26,626 nucleotides of DNA from an uncultured Selenomonadales bacterium (GCA_937910665.1 CALEPR010000119.1:1-26626); one strand, 5' to 3'; counted from the stretch's first letter, positions 1-8,544 are shown. Notes: a model not told the origin generated them from the letters alone. Numbers and translations are program-made.

Positions 1-838
1 AAATATTATTCACGGCGTTGGGGATAGTCAAATTTGCAATTTTAGTTTCAGTGTCGAAGGAAAAAGTCCCGCCCGAAATTAAAATTTCATTTGCCGCAGC
101 TCCATTCACAGAAAATTTTTCAGCGGCAGGGATAGAAATATTCAAAGTTCCTGCGTCAATACTCGCCGCTCCTGCGCCCTGCAAACTTACAGCGGATACA
201 AAAGTTGAAGTATCGATACTCCCGCCGCCGCCGCCGCCTGAAATCGAAATAAAAGCAGTGTCACTTTCCAATGACACAGAAGCCGCACCAGTCACAGAAA
301 TTGCGGTGACTTCCGCGCCATTCACAGAAAAATTTTCGGCGTTGGGGATAGTCAAATTTGCAATTTTGGTTTCAGTGTCAAAGGAAAAAGTTCCTCCAGA
401 AATTGAAATTTCATTTGCCGCAGAGCCGTTGACTGAAAATTTTTCTGCGTTGGGGATTGTCAAATTTGCAATTTTGGTTTCAGTGTCGAAGGAAAAAGTC
501 CCTCCTGAAATTGAAATTTCATTAGCTGCCGAGCCATTGACTGAAAATTTTTCAGCGGCAGGGATTGAGACATTTGCAATTTTGGTTTCAGTGTTAATTG
601 CAACTGTGCCGCCTTCAATCGAAATATTTTCAATGATATTTACCTGCGCACCTGACTCAATGCTTGCAAGTTTATTTTTGTCGTTGGTGGTGTAGTCGTT
701 GGTTGAAAGTCCTTTGCCGCTTTCGATTGTCACAAAAGTTCGCTTAAAATTGTTCCTCAAAAGCGGCGTGTAAGTATTGAACGCATTTTTAATTTTGTCA
801 TTAACTGAAATTTCAGCGTCGGTTAAAAGTTCTGCCAT
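1..838 (-). CDS. Repeat-rich phage tail fibre, C-terminus cut by window edge
   Basis: Open minus-strand frame from an ATG at 838 to the left edge with no stop, so the C-terminus is outside the window. An AAGGGAG ribosome site lies just upstream. The first ~70 residues hold the segment GKGLSTNDYTTNDKNKL, of a kind common at the head of Bacillota phage tail fibres (known family pattern). The rest is a tandem array of a 36-residue beta-type unit with core AEKFSVNG and ISGGTFSFDTETKIANL. One unit is diverged and carries a run of six glycines. The likely role is a receptor-binding fibre built as a repeated shaft; the receptor cannot be inferred. Its neighbour to the right is gpU. The plus-strand reading over the same DNA is a shadow caused by the repeats. 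Confidence 0.8.
   Translation of the reverse strand, partial: MAELLTDAEISVNDKIKNAFNTYTPLLRNNFKRTFVTIESGKGLSTNDYTTNDKNKLASIESGAQVNIIENISIEGGTVAINTETKIANVSIPAAEKFSVNGSAANEISISGGTFSFDTETKIANLTIPNAEKFSVNGSAANEISISGGTFSFDTETKIANLTIPNAENFSVNGAEVTAISVTGAASVSLESDTAFISISGGGGGGSIDTSTFVSAVSLQGAGAASIDAGTLNISIPAAEKFSVNGAAANEILISGGTFSFDTETKIANLTIPNAVNNI
15..662 (-). repeat. 108-bp in-frame tandem repeat in the tail fibre gene
   Basis: The same phrase (GCG followed by TTGGGGATAGTCAAATTTGC or close variants) starts at 15, 339 and 447, and GCGGCAGGGAT variants start at 123 and 555: steps of 108 bp or 216 bp. The unit at about 231 is diverged and contains the CCG run that encodes glycines. Units at 339 and 447 are almost identical, which suggests recent unequal exchange or gene conversion. 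The period is 36 codons, so changes in unit number keep the frame. Confidence 0.9.
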
Positions 839-860
839 AAAAAAAACTCCCTTCTAATAA

Positions 861-921
861 TTAGGAGTGAGGAGTGAGGAGTTAGGAATTAAATTCCTCA
901 TTCCTAATTCCTAATTTCTAA
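861..921. repeat. Heptamer array, hairpin-forming
   Basis: Left half is TTAGGAG/TGAGGAG units, the centre is GGAATTAAATTCC, and the right half is TTCCTCA/TTCCTAA units. The halves are imperfect inverted repeats. It fills the gap between the tail fibre start and the gpU stop and overlaps the gpU stop codon. Confidence 0.85.
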
Positions 922-1322
922 TTATTTTCAACATATTCTTTTAAAGTGACATTTAAATTTGTAGCGATATGTTTTCCAAAGCCGTCAAAATAATTCACCT
1001 CCTCTGACAAATCAGTTATAACCATTTTATTTTCTGTGTAAAGGTGATTATTCAAGATAAAAAATTCTGCAGTGCCGTTCCACAAATATTCGCGGAACTT
1101 GTGAGCCTCCATCAGCAAATCAGAAATTCCAAGACTTTTGTGCAGGGCGACGGTAAATTTTATAACTTCCAAGTCACGCCCAAGAAATTCTAAAATCGCA
1201 GGATTATTTAAAATTTTATGCTCGGTGTAATTTGCTTTACTTTCTCTTGAAAAGTCTGAAAGAGTTAAAATTTTCCCTTCCGAAACTTCAAAAACAATTT
1301 CGCCAAAACTCCCGACAAGCAA
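918..1322 (-). CDS. U: Tail protein gpU (P2-like)
   Basis: 134 residues starting with TTG after a G-rich ribosome site. The sequence matches the P2 gpU family: an N-terminal GSFGEIVFEV strand, a central segment FLGRDLEVIKFTVALHKSLG, then a LMEAHKFREYL helix and a C-terminal DGFGKHIATNLNVTLKEY segment. In P2, gpU acts at the end of tail assembly; that role is from the family. In P2 the order is T, U, D; here U is separated from T and D by the plus-strand block and the recombinase, so the tail cluster has been rearranged. The alternative, an unrelated tail completion protein, seems unlikely. Confidence 0.8.
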   Translation of the reverse strand: MLVGSFGEIVFEVSEGKILTLSDFSRESKANYTEHKILNNPAILEFLGRDLEVIKFTVALHKSLGISDLLMEAHKFREYLWNGTAEFFILNNHLYTENKMVITDLSEEVNYFDGFGKHIATNLNVTLKEYVENN

Positions 1323-1344
1323 GAAAATTTCCCCCCCTCTAATA

Positions 1345-1563
1345 ATTAGGAGTGAGGAGTGAGTTTAATTAGGAGTGAGGAGTGAGGAGTTAGGAATTAA
1401 ATTCCTAATTCCTAATTCCTAATTCCTAATTCCTAATTCCTAATTCCTAATTATTCTAGTCCCTAGTTCCTAATTCCTAATTCCTAGTTCCTAGTTCCTA
1501 ATTCCTAATTCCTAGTTCCTAGTTCCTAGTCCCTAATTCCTAATTCCTAGTTCCTAGTTCCTA
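1345..1563. repeat. Long heptamer array between gpU and PAAR
   Basis: About 220 bp of tandem 7-mers: TTAGGAG/TGAGGAG on the left, then TTCCTAA, TTCCTAG, CCCTAGT-type units on the right. It holds AGTTTAATTAGGAGTGAGGA near 1362, a 20-mer that recurs in other arrays. The right end provides the TAG stop of the PAAR gene on the minus strand. No open frame spans it, because the 7-bp period puts stops in every frame. Confidence 0.9.
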
Positions 1564-1878
1564 ATTTGCAAAAACATTTTGACTTCCGCTTGCATGACTT
1601 CCGCCCAAGCCGCAACCTTGACAAGTTGTCGCGTCGCCTATTCTTGTTAGCGGCAACTTATTAACAAAAACTGTCGCGCTCCCCGCCGTACTTGAAAAAG
1701 TTCCTCCATGCGGGCAATTTGTCGGACCTGTGTCTCCAAGTCTGTGTGCGGCTTTTGAATTTATGAAAACATTTGGACTGCCTGAAGAATTTGTCCCCGC
1801 TCGCCCATGCGGGCAGCAAGGCAACCCAAGATTACAAGTTCCAACTGTCGAGTCTCCTATTTTTGTTGTTGCAGGCAA
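1561..1878 (-). CDS. PAAR-domain spike-tip protein
   Basis: 105 residues, TTG start behind GAAGGGAGTTTTTTTC. Three PAAR-like turns can be seen: IGDSTVG, HRLGDTGPTNCPHGG and TRIGDATTCQGCG, alternating with strands of type SPNVFIN, SATVFVN and SQNVFAN. Cys and His in CCPHG, CPHG and CQGCG fit the metal site at the tip of the cone. PAAR proteins cap gpV/VgrG spikes in contractile injection machines (family knowledge), so the partner should be the gpV-like protein encoded at about 3.0-3.4 kb, on the opposite strand. The stop codon TAG comes from the neighbouring heptamer array. Confidence 0.88.
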   Translation of the reverse strand: MPATTKIGDSTVGTCNLGLPCCPHGRAGTNSSGSPNVFINSKAAHRLGDTGPTNCPHGGTFSSTAGSATVFVNKLPLTRIGDATTCQGCGLGGSHASGSQNVFAN

Positions 1879-1900
1879 GAAAAAAACTCCCTTCTAATAA

Positions 1901-1967
1901 TTAGGAGTGAGGAGTTAGGAGTTAGGAATTAAATTTCTATTTCCTAGTTCCTAATTCCTAACCCCTA
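1901..1967. repeat. Heptamer array between PAAR and recombinase
   Basis: Same design: TTAGGAG, TGAGGAG, TTAGGAG, then AATTAAATT, then TTCCTAG, TTCCTAA and CCCCTAA units. The TAG stop of the recombinase gene lies in the last unit. Confidence 0.85.
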
Positions 1968-2876
1968 AAATAAATTCTGCGCGGCTAAATCTTCTGCGTT
2001 ATTGTCCAGTCGGTCGAGTTCATGAAGATAAATTTGCGTTATAGCAATGTTGGAATGTCTTAACATTTGCTGAACTTGTCGGAGCGACGCACCATTTCTT
2101 AAAGCATTTGTGGCGCAAGTATGTCGCAAGCTGTGAGCGGTTAATCTTTTGCTATCATAACCTGCGCGGCGCATCGCAGTCTTCACAATTCTGCTGACAG
2201 AATCTGCGCGAAGTCTGCCACGACTCCCGCAAAATAAAGGCGCAGAACCTTCAAACTTTCCGCGCCGCCTTAAATATTCCTGAATCAATTTATAAACAGC
2301 GTCGGGAACTTTTATCGACTCATCTTTTTCATCGCGTCCCTTGCCTTGAACATATAAAAAAAATTTCCCCCCGCGCCTGATTAAATCTTCAACATTTGCG
2401 CGACTAACTTCTATCGTCCTAAGTCCGCCTGTCACCATGAGCGCGAAAATTGCCTTGTCGCGGCAGCCTGTCAAAGTCGAGGTGTCAAAGTCTTTCAAAA
2501 TTTTTCGCGTGTCCTCCGGCAAAAATGCGTCCTTCTTGTGTCCTTTTACTTCCTTCAAGCCTTTCAAATGTTCGGCAGGATTGTTTGAAATATATCCTTC
2601 AGTATGCAGAAAAGAAAAAAATAATTTCGCCGCCGTGATTGCAAGGTTCGCCGTCGCCACAGAATAATTTTCTTTCAAATATTCCCTCCAAGTCAAAAAA
2701 TCCTCACGCTTAGGAAAAGAAATTTTTTTCGCGGAAAAATATTCCGCAAGTCTTTTAATTCCGTCGCGGTAACTTTTTTCGCTTGACTCTTTGACCTGCG
2801 CGAACAAAATCCATTTGTCAAAAATATTTTGCTCCAGCAGTGCAGGCAAATTTTTTTGCGTCGATAATTTCTGCAT
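1965..2876 (-). CDS. Tyrosine recombinase (phage integrase, XerC/D type)
   Basis: 303 residues. An N-terminal SAM-like core-binding domain (about 15-100) is followed by the catalytic domain. The active-site set is complete: Arg153 (GGLRTIE), Lys179 (QGKGRD), His248 and Arg251 (HSLRHT), His274 (LRHSN) and Tyr283 (IYLHEL). It should cut and rejoin DNA at two sites by a 3'-phosphotyrosine link. It could integrate the phage or act on an internal invertible segment; its place in the middle of tail genes, next to a block on the opposite strand, makes the second option worth testing. There is no clear ribosome site before the ATG, so expression may be low. I saw no certain att site. Confidence 0.93.
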   Translation of the reverse strand: MQKLSTQKNLPALLEQNIFDKWILFAQVKESSEKSYRDGIKRLAEYFSAKKISFPKREDFLTWREYLKENYSVATANLAITAAKLFFSFLHTEGYISNNPAEHLKGLKEVKGHKKDAFLPEDTRKILKDFDTSTLTGCRDKAIFALMVTGGLRTIEVSRANVEDLIRRGGKFFLYVQGKGRDEKDESIKVPDAVYKLIQEYLRRRGKFEGSAPLFCGSRGRLRADSVSRIVKTAMRRAGYDSKRLTAHSLRHTCATNALRNGASLRQVQQMLRHSNIAITQIYLHELDRLDNNAEDLAAQNLF

Positions 2877-3046
2877 AATTTTTTTTGCTGTATAATATTC
2901 CTTTGTTGGCGAAAATTTTTTTTAGAAGTTAGAAAAAAATTTCGGCTACTAAACTTTTTGAAATTTGGAAATTGGAAATTGATTTTAAAAATTTTTCTGA
3001 TAAAATGATTTTATCTAAATTCCGACTGAAGGGAGGAAAAATTTTC

Positions 3047-3445
3047 TTGGCTGAAGAAAAAAATGTTGTTCGTCGGGGGATAATTTCCGCGATTTATCCT
3101 GAAAGACATTCTGCGCGGGTGACTTTTGAAGATAAAGATGAAGTAGTTTCTGCCGAACTTCCAATTTTGACAACTTATGCGTCGAAAAATAATTTGTACC
3201 ATTTGCCTGACATTGGCGAAACTGTTTACTGCATTTTTGAAGACAACGACGCGCAGGAGGGCGACGGAGTAATTATTGGTTCGATTTACAATGACGAAAA
3301 TTCGCCGAAAATTTCCTCCCTCGACAAATGGAGAGTAGACTTTGACGGCGGCAGTTTTATCGAGTTCGACAGGTCAACTGGAAATCTTGAAATCTCCTGC
3401 AAAGGTGATATTATTCTTAACGGCAAAAAAATTTATCTTAATTAG
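3047..3445 (+). CDS. V: Baseplate spike protein gpV-like
   Basis: 132 residues from a TTG at 3047, chosen because GGGAGG lies 9 bases before it; an in-frame ATG at 2972 has no ribosome site. The N-terminal NVVRRGIISAIYP and following strands fit the OB-fold of P2 gpV / gp45-type baseplate proteins. HLPDIGETVYCIFED and GVIIGSIYND are typical of that fold, and the C-terminal EISCKGDIILNGKKIYLN looks like the start of a spike beta-helix. It is shorter than P2 gpV (about 210 residues), so the needle is short and probably capped by the PAAR protein. It is on the opposite strand to most tail genes. Its stop TAG is the first bases of a heptamer array. Confidence 0.8.
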   Translation: MAEEKNVVRRGIISAIYPERHSARVTFEDKDEVVSAELPILTTYASKNNLYHLPDIGETVYCIFEDNDAQEGDGVIIGSIYNDENSPKISSLDKWRVDFDGGSFIEFDRSTGNLEISCKGDIILNGKKIYLN

Positions 3446-3498
3446 GAACTAGGAATTAGGGGCTAGGAATTTAACTCCTCACTCCTCACTCCTAATTG
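3441..3498. repeat. Heptamer array after gpV
   Basis: AATTAGGAAC-type units, then GGGGCTAGGAATTTAAC, then CTCCTCA units. It overlaps the gpV stop codon and ends just before the ribosome site of the next gene. Confidence 0.8.
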
Positions 3499-3518
3499 GA
3501 AAGAAGGGAGTTTTTTTC

Positions 3519-4898
3519 TTGACACAGGACACTTTTTCATTTCGGAGGCAGAGCGTCCTTTTGACAACTGTGCCTTTTGACTTCGCGCAGGAAACTTCAA
3601 TCACAGGCTTCACGATTGGAGGGGCAGAGCCGACCGACTCGAAGAGAAAAATTTTGTTCGAGGTGGACGGCAAACTTTACAAATTTTCCGGTGATAATTT
3701 GCTTGAAGTCGAGTGTGAAAAAACTGCGGCTGACGTTTTGGAAAACGGAAACACAGTCGCAGAACTTTTAGCTGTCACTGATATTTCTGATTGGTGTGGG
3801 CGTTATGTTTACCCGATAATCGCGATTGACGCGCCCGCCGATGCGGCTGTCATGCCCTCGATAAGTTTGGCGGCAAAAGTAAAAAGTTTCAATGACATTT
3901 TCCAAAAGTCTGAACTGTCGCCTGTCTTTGAACTCGGCAGAAATGTAAAATTTATCACCGTCAACTTTGATAAAACCGTGACAGGTGGAGCTACAGCAAA
4001 TATTCAAGTTCGACTTCGCCAAAATAATTTGTGGAGCTCTTGGTTAAATCTTTCCGACGCAGAAAATACTATCTGTCAAGCTGTCCAACTTCGCGGAAAT
4101 TATACTGTAACTTCAACTTCGGGAAGTTCTACAGCGAAAATTGACGACGCAGAAATTATTTATTCCGCCTACGCCGATGCCGTGACAAGTTACACTTCGA
4201 CTTTGTACCTTAAGCCGGAAGATTTTTCCGAAGACTTGCAAACTTGCTACCTTTTGGTTGAACATTCAGTTTTGATTAACTGTGACTTGCGGGCTTTTGT
4301 TTGCTATGATGATGCTCCGCTTGAGAAAAAAGAAGTTTTGGGGATTGGTTCGGGAGCGTCGCAAACTTTTTTAATCGAGGACGGAATTGACTTTGATTCT
4401 TTGCAAGTGCAAATTGACGGAATAAATACTTTTGACTTCACTTTAAACGCCTCCGCAAAAACTTTGTCGTTGACTGCGCCGAGCGGTTCAGAAATTTCAG
4501 TTGTATATCTATATAATCTCGCTCCCGAAAATTGGTTAGAAATGGAGTTACAGTACACAGAGTTTGATACCAATTTTAATTCCGGAAACTGGAAATCGCG
4601 TTTTGTACACAGATTGGATACTCTGGAAAATTCTAAAGTCATTAAATTTAAAATCGTCGCGAAAGTTAGGGAAGGCACAAAGGAGGAAACTTTCACGCTG
4701 AAAAATTCCAACACCATTGTCAACCTTGAACGTTTTGCCTTGCCCGATTCTATCTCCTGCGACAAAGATTATTTTTACTGTGCAGAGACAAATTTTTTAA
4801 GAGTTTCGGGAAATGTTGGAGACACTTGCAATTTGTCTTATAAGTGGCAGGGCAGACCAATCGAAATTTATAATGTCGCGTCGGCGGCAAGCGTTTAG
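3519..4898 (+). CDS. Unknown beta-rich virion-type protein
   Basis: 459 residues, TTG start after GAAGGGAG; the 19 bases before and including this start are the same as at the PAAR gene. I do not recognise a family. The sequence is low in lysine clusters, rich in Thr/Ser and short alternating hydrophobic stretches, and has no signal peptide or membrane segment. That composition suits beta-sandwich modules of tail or baseplate proteins. Residues about 270-330 (EVLGIGSGASQTFLIEDGID onward) read like a small all-beta domain. It follows gpV and precedes another large unknown protein, so a role in the baseplate or host contact is inferred from position only. Confidence 0.5.
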   Translation: MTQDTFSFRRQSVLLTTVPFDFAQETSITGFTIGGAEPTDSKRKILFEVDGKLYKFSGDNLLEVECEKTAADVLENGNTVAELLAVTDISDWCGRYVYPIIAIDAPADAAVMPSISLAAKVKSFNDIFQKSELSPVFELGRNVKFITVNFDKTVTGGATANIQVRLRQNNLWSSWLNLSDAENTICQAVQLRGNYTVTSTSGSSTAKIDDAEIIYSAYADAVTSYTSTLYLKPEDFSEDLQTCYLLVEHSVLINCDLRAFVCYDDAPLEKKEVLGIGSGASQTFLIEDGIDFDSLQVQIDGINTFDFTLNASAKTLSLTAPSGSEISVVYLYNLAPENWLEMELQYTEFDTNFNSGNWKSRFVHRLDTLENSKVIKFKIVAKVREGTKEETFTLKNSNTIVNLERFALPDSISCDKDYFYCAETNFLRVSGNVGDTCNLSYKWQGRPIEIYNVASAASV

Positions 4899-4934
4899 TT
4901 TAATTAGGAGTTAGGAGTGAGGAGTTAGGAATTG
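4899..4934. repeat. Short heptamer array
   Basis: Begins right at the TAG stop of the preceding gene with AGTTTAATTAGGAGTTAGGA and TGAGGAG units. Only the purine-rich half is present. The rest of the gap holds a TGTTTC-N4-GAAAC palindrome-like site at 4961 and the ribosome site AGGAGGGAG. Confidence 0.75.
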
Positions 4935-5011
4935 GGGGAAAAAGTTTTCTCAAAAAAAATTGTTTCGTGAGAAACTTTCTTTCTAAAAAAATTAGGAGGG
5001 AGAAATAAAAA

Positions 5012-6517
5012 ATGTCATTTGATTTGAAAAGCGTTTATGGTTTTGGAACGGGCGCGCTGAAAGATGTTGAAGTTGAATCTGGAAAACTTCATGACGATTT
5101 TAATTCTTATGCGCGGGTGACTGCGATTGACGGAAATATAATTTCAATCGATGAGGAAAACAGTTTCAGCGGCATTTTTGAAAAGTTTGCCGCGGGAACT
5201 GATATTTTGATTCACGCCTCTGCAAGTTTGAGTGCGACCGCGAAACTTGGGAAATTTATTTGCGCGAAAATTACTCTTGCAAATGCAGGAGCCTTGACGC
5301 TTGACAAAGATATTTCAGGAACTTTCGACAGCGCGGACTTGAGCGAATATAAAATTCAAGCCGTGACTTTTGCAAATTTCCACTGTCTGAAAATAAATTC
5401 AGGCGGCTTGGTTGCTCCTCAACCTTATTCAAGCGTAAATTTTTATGGCGGGATTTTGGCTATAAAATGTTCGCACAGTCTGGAACTTCGCGGAGGTCAC
5501 ATTTATTTAAGTGATTGTGGTATCCCGACATATCAAAAAGATAATTTGCGTCCTCAAACTCCTCAAGAAATTTTAGGGACTCTCGACGCTGATGAAAGAG
5601 CAGGGGAAGAAAATTTTTGCAAAGAAAATATTTTCCCGCTCAATTCCGGAGACGGAGCAACTTTTATTTTTGCGAAAGAAATTATTCCTCAAAAAGATTC
5701 GCGAATTGGAAATATCAGGACGCACGGCAAAGAAAGTTGTCGCGGAGCGGAAGACTCAAAATATAAGCCAAGCAATATTACAAACGTCGGCGGCAGTTCG
5801 ATTTTCATTGCTTATCAGAAAGGCGGCTTGTATTTTGAAAATCTTGCGAAGTACAGGCAAATTTCAAACTCCAACGCGACGAAGGGGCAAGGGCTTGCTC
5901 GCTGTTACATTGCTAATAACGGAATTATGCAGGGCGACGGAAATAAACTTTATTGGCGCGATTTAATTTCCGATGCAGTTCGCCCGAGTCGGGAAAAATT
6001 TATTTATGATTTTGGCTCGGGAAATTACGGAGATGAAGAAAATCCAAATTACCCTCTTAACAACATTGTAACTTTGTTTGATGTTGATGTTGAAAAAAAT
6101 TCTGCAAGGTTTAAGCTCACCACGACGAACGCCCGCGCGGCTTTTCAAGTTGGCGCAAAATGTTTAATCGAAAACGCAGAAGATTTTATTTTTGCTGATG
6201 TTGTTGACTTGGACGGGGACAAAGTTTTTTTCAGCGTTCCTTTGCCGGAAGGAAGTTTTTTGGCTTTTACTGTCCCCGAATTTGAAAATTTTATTTTGTC
6301 GGAAAGTTTCGCGAGGAACCCTTTTATAATTTTTGTCAGCGATAAATGCAAAATTTCAGGAGAAATTTCAGGGGCGTGTGCCATTGTCGCGAAAAATTTT
6401 GAAGTCTCTTCTACTGCAAAATTGGGCAGTTCTTTATATCTTCTCGCAAAAAATATTTCAGGTGACATTGAAAACGTCGCGCCGAAATATTCCACCATTC
6501 TGAGCGGGAAAGAATAA
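5012..6517 (+). CDS. Unknown large phage protein, possible tail adhesin
   Basis: 501 residues, ATG after AGGAGGGAG. No family recognised. There are many short beta-type stretches and Gly-rich turns. Residues about 110-180 (FHCLKINSGG, VNFYGGILAIKC, LELRGGHIYLSDCG) and 430-490 (FIIFVSDKCKISGEISGACA, LLAKNISGDIE) have the stacked rhythm of a beta-helix, a fold common in phage adhesins and depolymerases; this is inference. The middle (about 190-300) is more polar. It belongs to the plus-strand block with gpV and the 459-residue protein, so the three may form one host-contact unit. Confidence 0.5.
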   Translation: MSFDLKSVYGFGTGALKDVEVESGKLHDDFNSYARVTAIDGNIISIDEENSFSGIFEKFAAGTDILIHASASLSATAKLGKFICAKITLANAGALTLDKDISGTFDSADLSEYKIQAVTFANFHCLKINSGGLVAPQPYSSVNFYGGILAIKCSHSLELRGGHIYLSDCGIPTYQKDNLRPQTPQEILGTLDADERAGEENFCKENIFPLNSGDGATFIFAKEIIPQKDSRIGNIRTHGKESCRGAEDSKYKPSNITNVGGSSIFIAYQKGGLYFENLAKYRQISNSNATKGQGLARCYIANNGIMQGDGNKLYWRDLISDAVRPSREKFIYDFGSGNYGDEENPNYPLNNIVTLFDVDVEKNSARFKLTTTNARAAFQVGAKCLIENAEDFIFADVVDLDGDKVFFSVPLPEGSFLAFTVPEFENFILSESFARNPFIIFVSDKCKISGEISGACAIVAKNFEVSSTAKLGSSLYLLAKNISGDIENVAPKYSTILSGKE

Positions 6518-6572
6518 TTAGGAATTAGAAATTAGGAAGGAAAAATTTTTTTCAATTTCTAAAAAAAATTTG

Positions 6573-6601
6573 TTGACTTTTTCTAAAACGCAAATTAAAA
6601 T
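6573..6601 (+). promoter_or_regulatory. Sigma-70-type promoter of the HTH gene
   Basis: TTGACT at 6573 and TAAAAT at 6596 with a 17-bp spacer, in an AT-rich region 50 bp before the ATG of the HTH gene. Confidence 0.65.
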
Positions 6602-6650
6602 GCAAAATGAAAAGTAAAAAACACGCAGGTTTTAGAAGGAGGAAACAACC

Positions 6651-7244
6651 ATGAGAAAAGGAGAACCAATCGTCCGCAACCCCATAAATGCGCTTAATGT
6701 TGCAAGAGTAGCGGCAGGTTTGTCTACGAGTGATTTGGCGAAACTTTTGGGAGCGCCCTATCGCACAATTCAAGACAACTGCGACGGGCTTCACTCGGTT
6801 CGCGCGCCTTGGATGGAAAATCTTATGTTGCGGGAAATTGTGCACTACATGGAGGAAAATCCCGAAGCCGTTGCGACCTATCGCGACAAAACTTTTTTGA
6901 GGGACGGCAGTGGCAAAACTTACGACTATGAGCGGCGCGACAAACTTATTAGAGATTATGTCTCGCGCGAAACAGGAAAGTTAAAAGTTTTTTATCAAAA
7001 AGTCGTGGACACTCGGGAAATAATATCAAAAATCGGGATGGAAGGTTATCTCGAAGAAGAAGTTAAAAAAATCATTGAGCGAGCGGAAAAAAAGGAGCAG
7101 GACGCCGAAGGAGCCAAGGAAGCCGCAGAAGCAAAAAGACTTTTGCAAATAATTAACAACGATGATAAAAATCTTGACGCTGCCAACATTGTTGCTTCTC
7201 TCTGTGAGTATATCGAAAAATATCAAAAGGCGGAGAAAAGTTAG
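6651..7244 (+). CDS. HTH protein with coiled-coil tail (regulator-like)
   Basis: 197 residues, ATG after AAGGAGG, own promoter. Residues about 12-55 form a helix-turn-helix: NVARVAAGLSTSDLAKLLG, then APYRTIQD. The second half is charged and helical (about 100-190; EEEVKKIIERAEKKEQ, EAAEAKRLLQIIN), likely a coiled coil for dimers. The HTH core LGAPYRTIQD matches LGAPYRTVQD in the HicB antitoxin at 17.4-17.9 kb. It is the only gene on plus in the 5-14 kb tail part besides the unknown one at 14.3 kb, and it ends against the tail fibre gene, so it looks like a moron-type regulator. A function as phage or host regulator is inference. Confidence 0.6.
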   Translation: MRKGEPIVRNPINALNVARVAAGLSTSDLAKLLGAPYRTIQDNCDGLHSVRAPWMENLMLREIVHYMEENPEAVATYRDKTFLRDGSGKTYDYERRDKLIRDYVSRETGKLKVFYQKVVDTREIISKIGMEGYLEEEVKKIIERAEKKEQDAEGAKEAAEAKRLLQIINNDDKNLDAANIVASLCEYIEKYQKAEKS

Positions 7245-7310
7245 CCGTTAGAAATTAGGAGTAAAAAAATGTTTCGCAAGGAACATTTTCCGGAATTTAT
7301 AAACTGTAGA

Positions 7311-7343
7311 TTAGGGGCTAGAGGAAAAAACTCTAACCCCTAA
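7311..7343. terminator. Bidirectional terminator between convergent genes
   Basis: TTAGGGGCTAGAG and CTCTAACCCCTAA pair with one mismatch (12 pairs) around a 7-base A-rich loop. It lies between the HTH gene stop and the tail fibre stop and is made from heptamer-type units. Confidence 0.65.
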
Positions 7344-7347
7344 AAAT

Positions 7348-8544
7348 TTACATTGTAAAAAAATCGTTAGAAAAATTCGCGGCGGAGTCTGTTTTAAAGG
7401 CGGCGAAATTGTCGCAGCTAAAATCTAATTTTGTTTCGCGGGGAACATTTGAGGGATAACCTTGAAAAGTTTCTCGCGATTTCCATTTTCTGGACTGAAG
7501 TGGAGCACAACATTTTACAAAATTTGTTCCGTGAGAAATATTGGAGCGCAGCAAAAAAGTTTCCTCAAGGTTGTAACTGTTGACTAAATTATTTTCCAGA
7601 GTCAAAACGTATTGAGAGTTGTTGATTAAAATTTTTGAGTTGGAAATTTGAATATTTATAATTTTGACTTGCTCACAGTTTGTGCCGTCGGTCAAAAAAT
7701 ATTCCGCTCCAATTTTCGCGCCGTCCAAACTTTTGGCAGAAAGTAAATTTCCACCTTTCGCACAGGAAGTAATTTTTATTTTTGTGTCGTCCATCAGCGT
7801 CGGAGGATTGAAATTTTCTATTTGCAAAATGTTCGGCTCAAGTAAACCGAGTTCAGCTTTTGCCGTGATAAATTCCTGCAGCTCTGAAAGTTTTTTTGTT
7901 TCGAGAGAAACTTTTTCTTCAATTTCATCAAGCAAAATTTTCTTGACGTTGTCGACGGAAATTTTATGCAAGTCGCTGTCTTCATCAGTCGCCCAAAAGT
8001 TAGAAGTTGTTTCAACGTCGTCGTAATGTGTCGGAGTGTTCGGGTGAGGAGTTTCTGAATTAACGTGAGCATCAAAGTCGATTGTCTGGACATGCGCGAA
8101 AGAATAATCGATATTAAATGTCACGTTCGGAGCGTCCTGAATTTCAATCCAGTAGCCGAACTGAATATCTTTTTTGACGACAGAGCCGCCGCCCGGTATG
8201 AAATTATATTCGTCTCCTGCGTTTCGGTAGGCGTAAAGTTTTTCCGCTCCTGTGTCGGGGTCGAGTGCGAAAACTCCAATCTCTTTTGCGGGGAACCCGT
8301 CCTCAATGGTAAAATTTTTCAGCGCGGCAATAATTTTCACCATACCGCCTTCAAGAACTTTATCGACAATCGGTAAATCAATTTTCCAATCACGCAGCGC
8401 GGTCAAGTCTGAAACACTTTCTGTCGAATAATCAAAGTCACCCGCGCCGAAGGCAACTTTGCTGAAATGAATTTCTTTCCCGAGCAGACCTTTCGACAAA
8501 ATTTCTTTGCCGTCGGCTGTCAGATACATCCCGGGATTTGACAT
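7348..8544 (-). CDS. Tail-collar type tail fibre protein
   Basis: 398 residues, ATG after GGAGGGAGGAATTTTT. The N-terminal ~160 residues fit the P2 gpH-like collar fibre domain: an opening YLTADGKEILSKGL, then KVAFGAGDFDY, then NFTIEDGFPAKEIGVFALDPDTGAEKL split over two strands, and FGYWIEIQDAPNVTFNID. This domain attaches fibres to the baseplate (family knowledge). The later part (about 200-398) has no family I recognise and probably contacts the host. The C-terminal part has several short phrases (SLETK, ISHGT, SRETF, PRETK) that come from palindrome-like DNA sites in the gene. It is next to hub gene D. Confidence 0.82.
   Translation of the reverse strand: MSNPGMYLTADGKEILSKGLLGKEIHFSKVAFGAGDFDYSTESVSDLTALRDWKIDLPIVDKVLEGGMVKIIAALKNFTIEDGFPAKEIGVFALDPDTGAEKLYAYRNAGDEYNFIPGGGSVVKKDIQFGYWIEIQDAPNVTFNIDYSFAHVQTIDFDAHVNSETPHPNTPTHYDDVETTSNFWATDEDSDLHKISVDNVKKILLDEIEEKVSLETKKLSELQEFITAKAELGLLEPNILQIENFNPPTLMDDTKIKITSCAKGGNLLSAKSLDGAKIGAEYFLTDGTNCEQVKIINIQISNSKILINNSQYVLTLENNLVNSYNLEETFLLRSNISHGTNFVKCCAPLQSRKWKSRETFQGYPSNVPRETKLDFSCDNFAAFKTDSAANFSNDFFTM

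Noticed and set aside
18..695. A 225-residue plus-strand open frame
   Set aside because: It is antisense to the tail fibre, shares its 108-bp repeat and has no ribosome site. The minus-strand frame has a start, a ribosome site and a fibre-type head segment.
1..838. Diversity-generating retroelement acting on the fibre
   Set aside because: No reverse transcriptase and no template/variable repeat pair with A-biased changes were seen in the window.
2972..3046. N-terminal extension of gpV from an ATG at 2972
   Set aside because: No ribosome site there and the added residues do not fit the gpV start; TTG at 3047 has GGGAGG at good distance.
2877..3046. Integrase attachment site next to the recombinase gene
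   Set aside because: The AT-rich gap has no clear core with repeated arm sites, and without the host junction it cannot be told.
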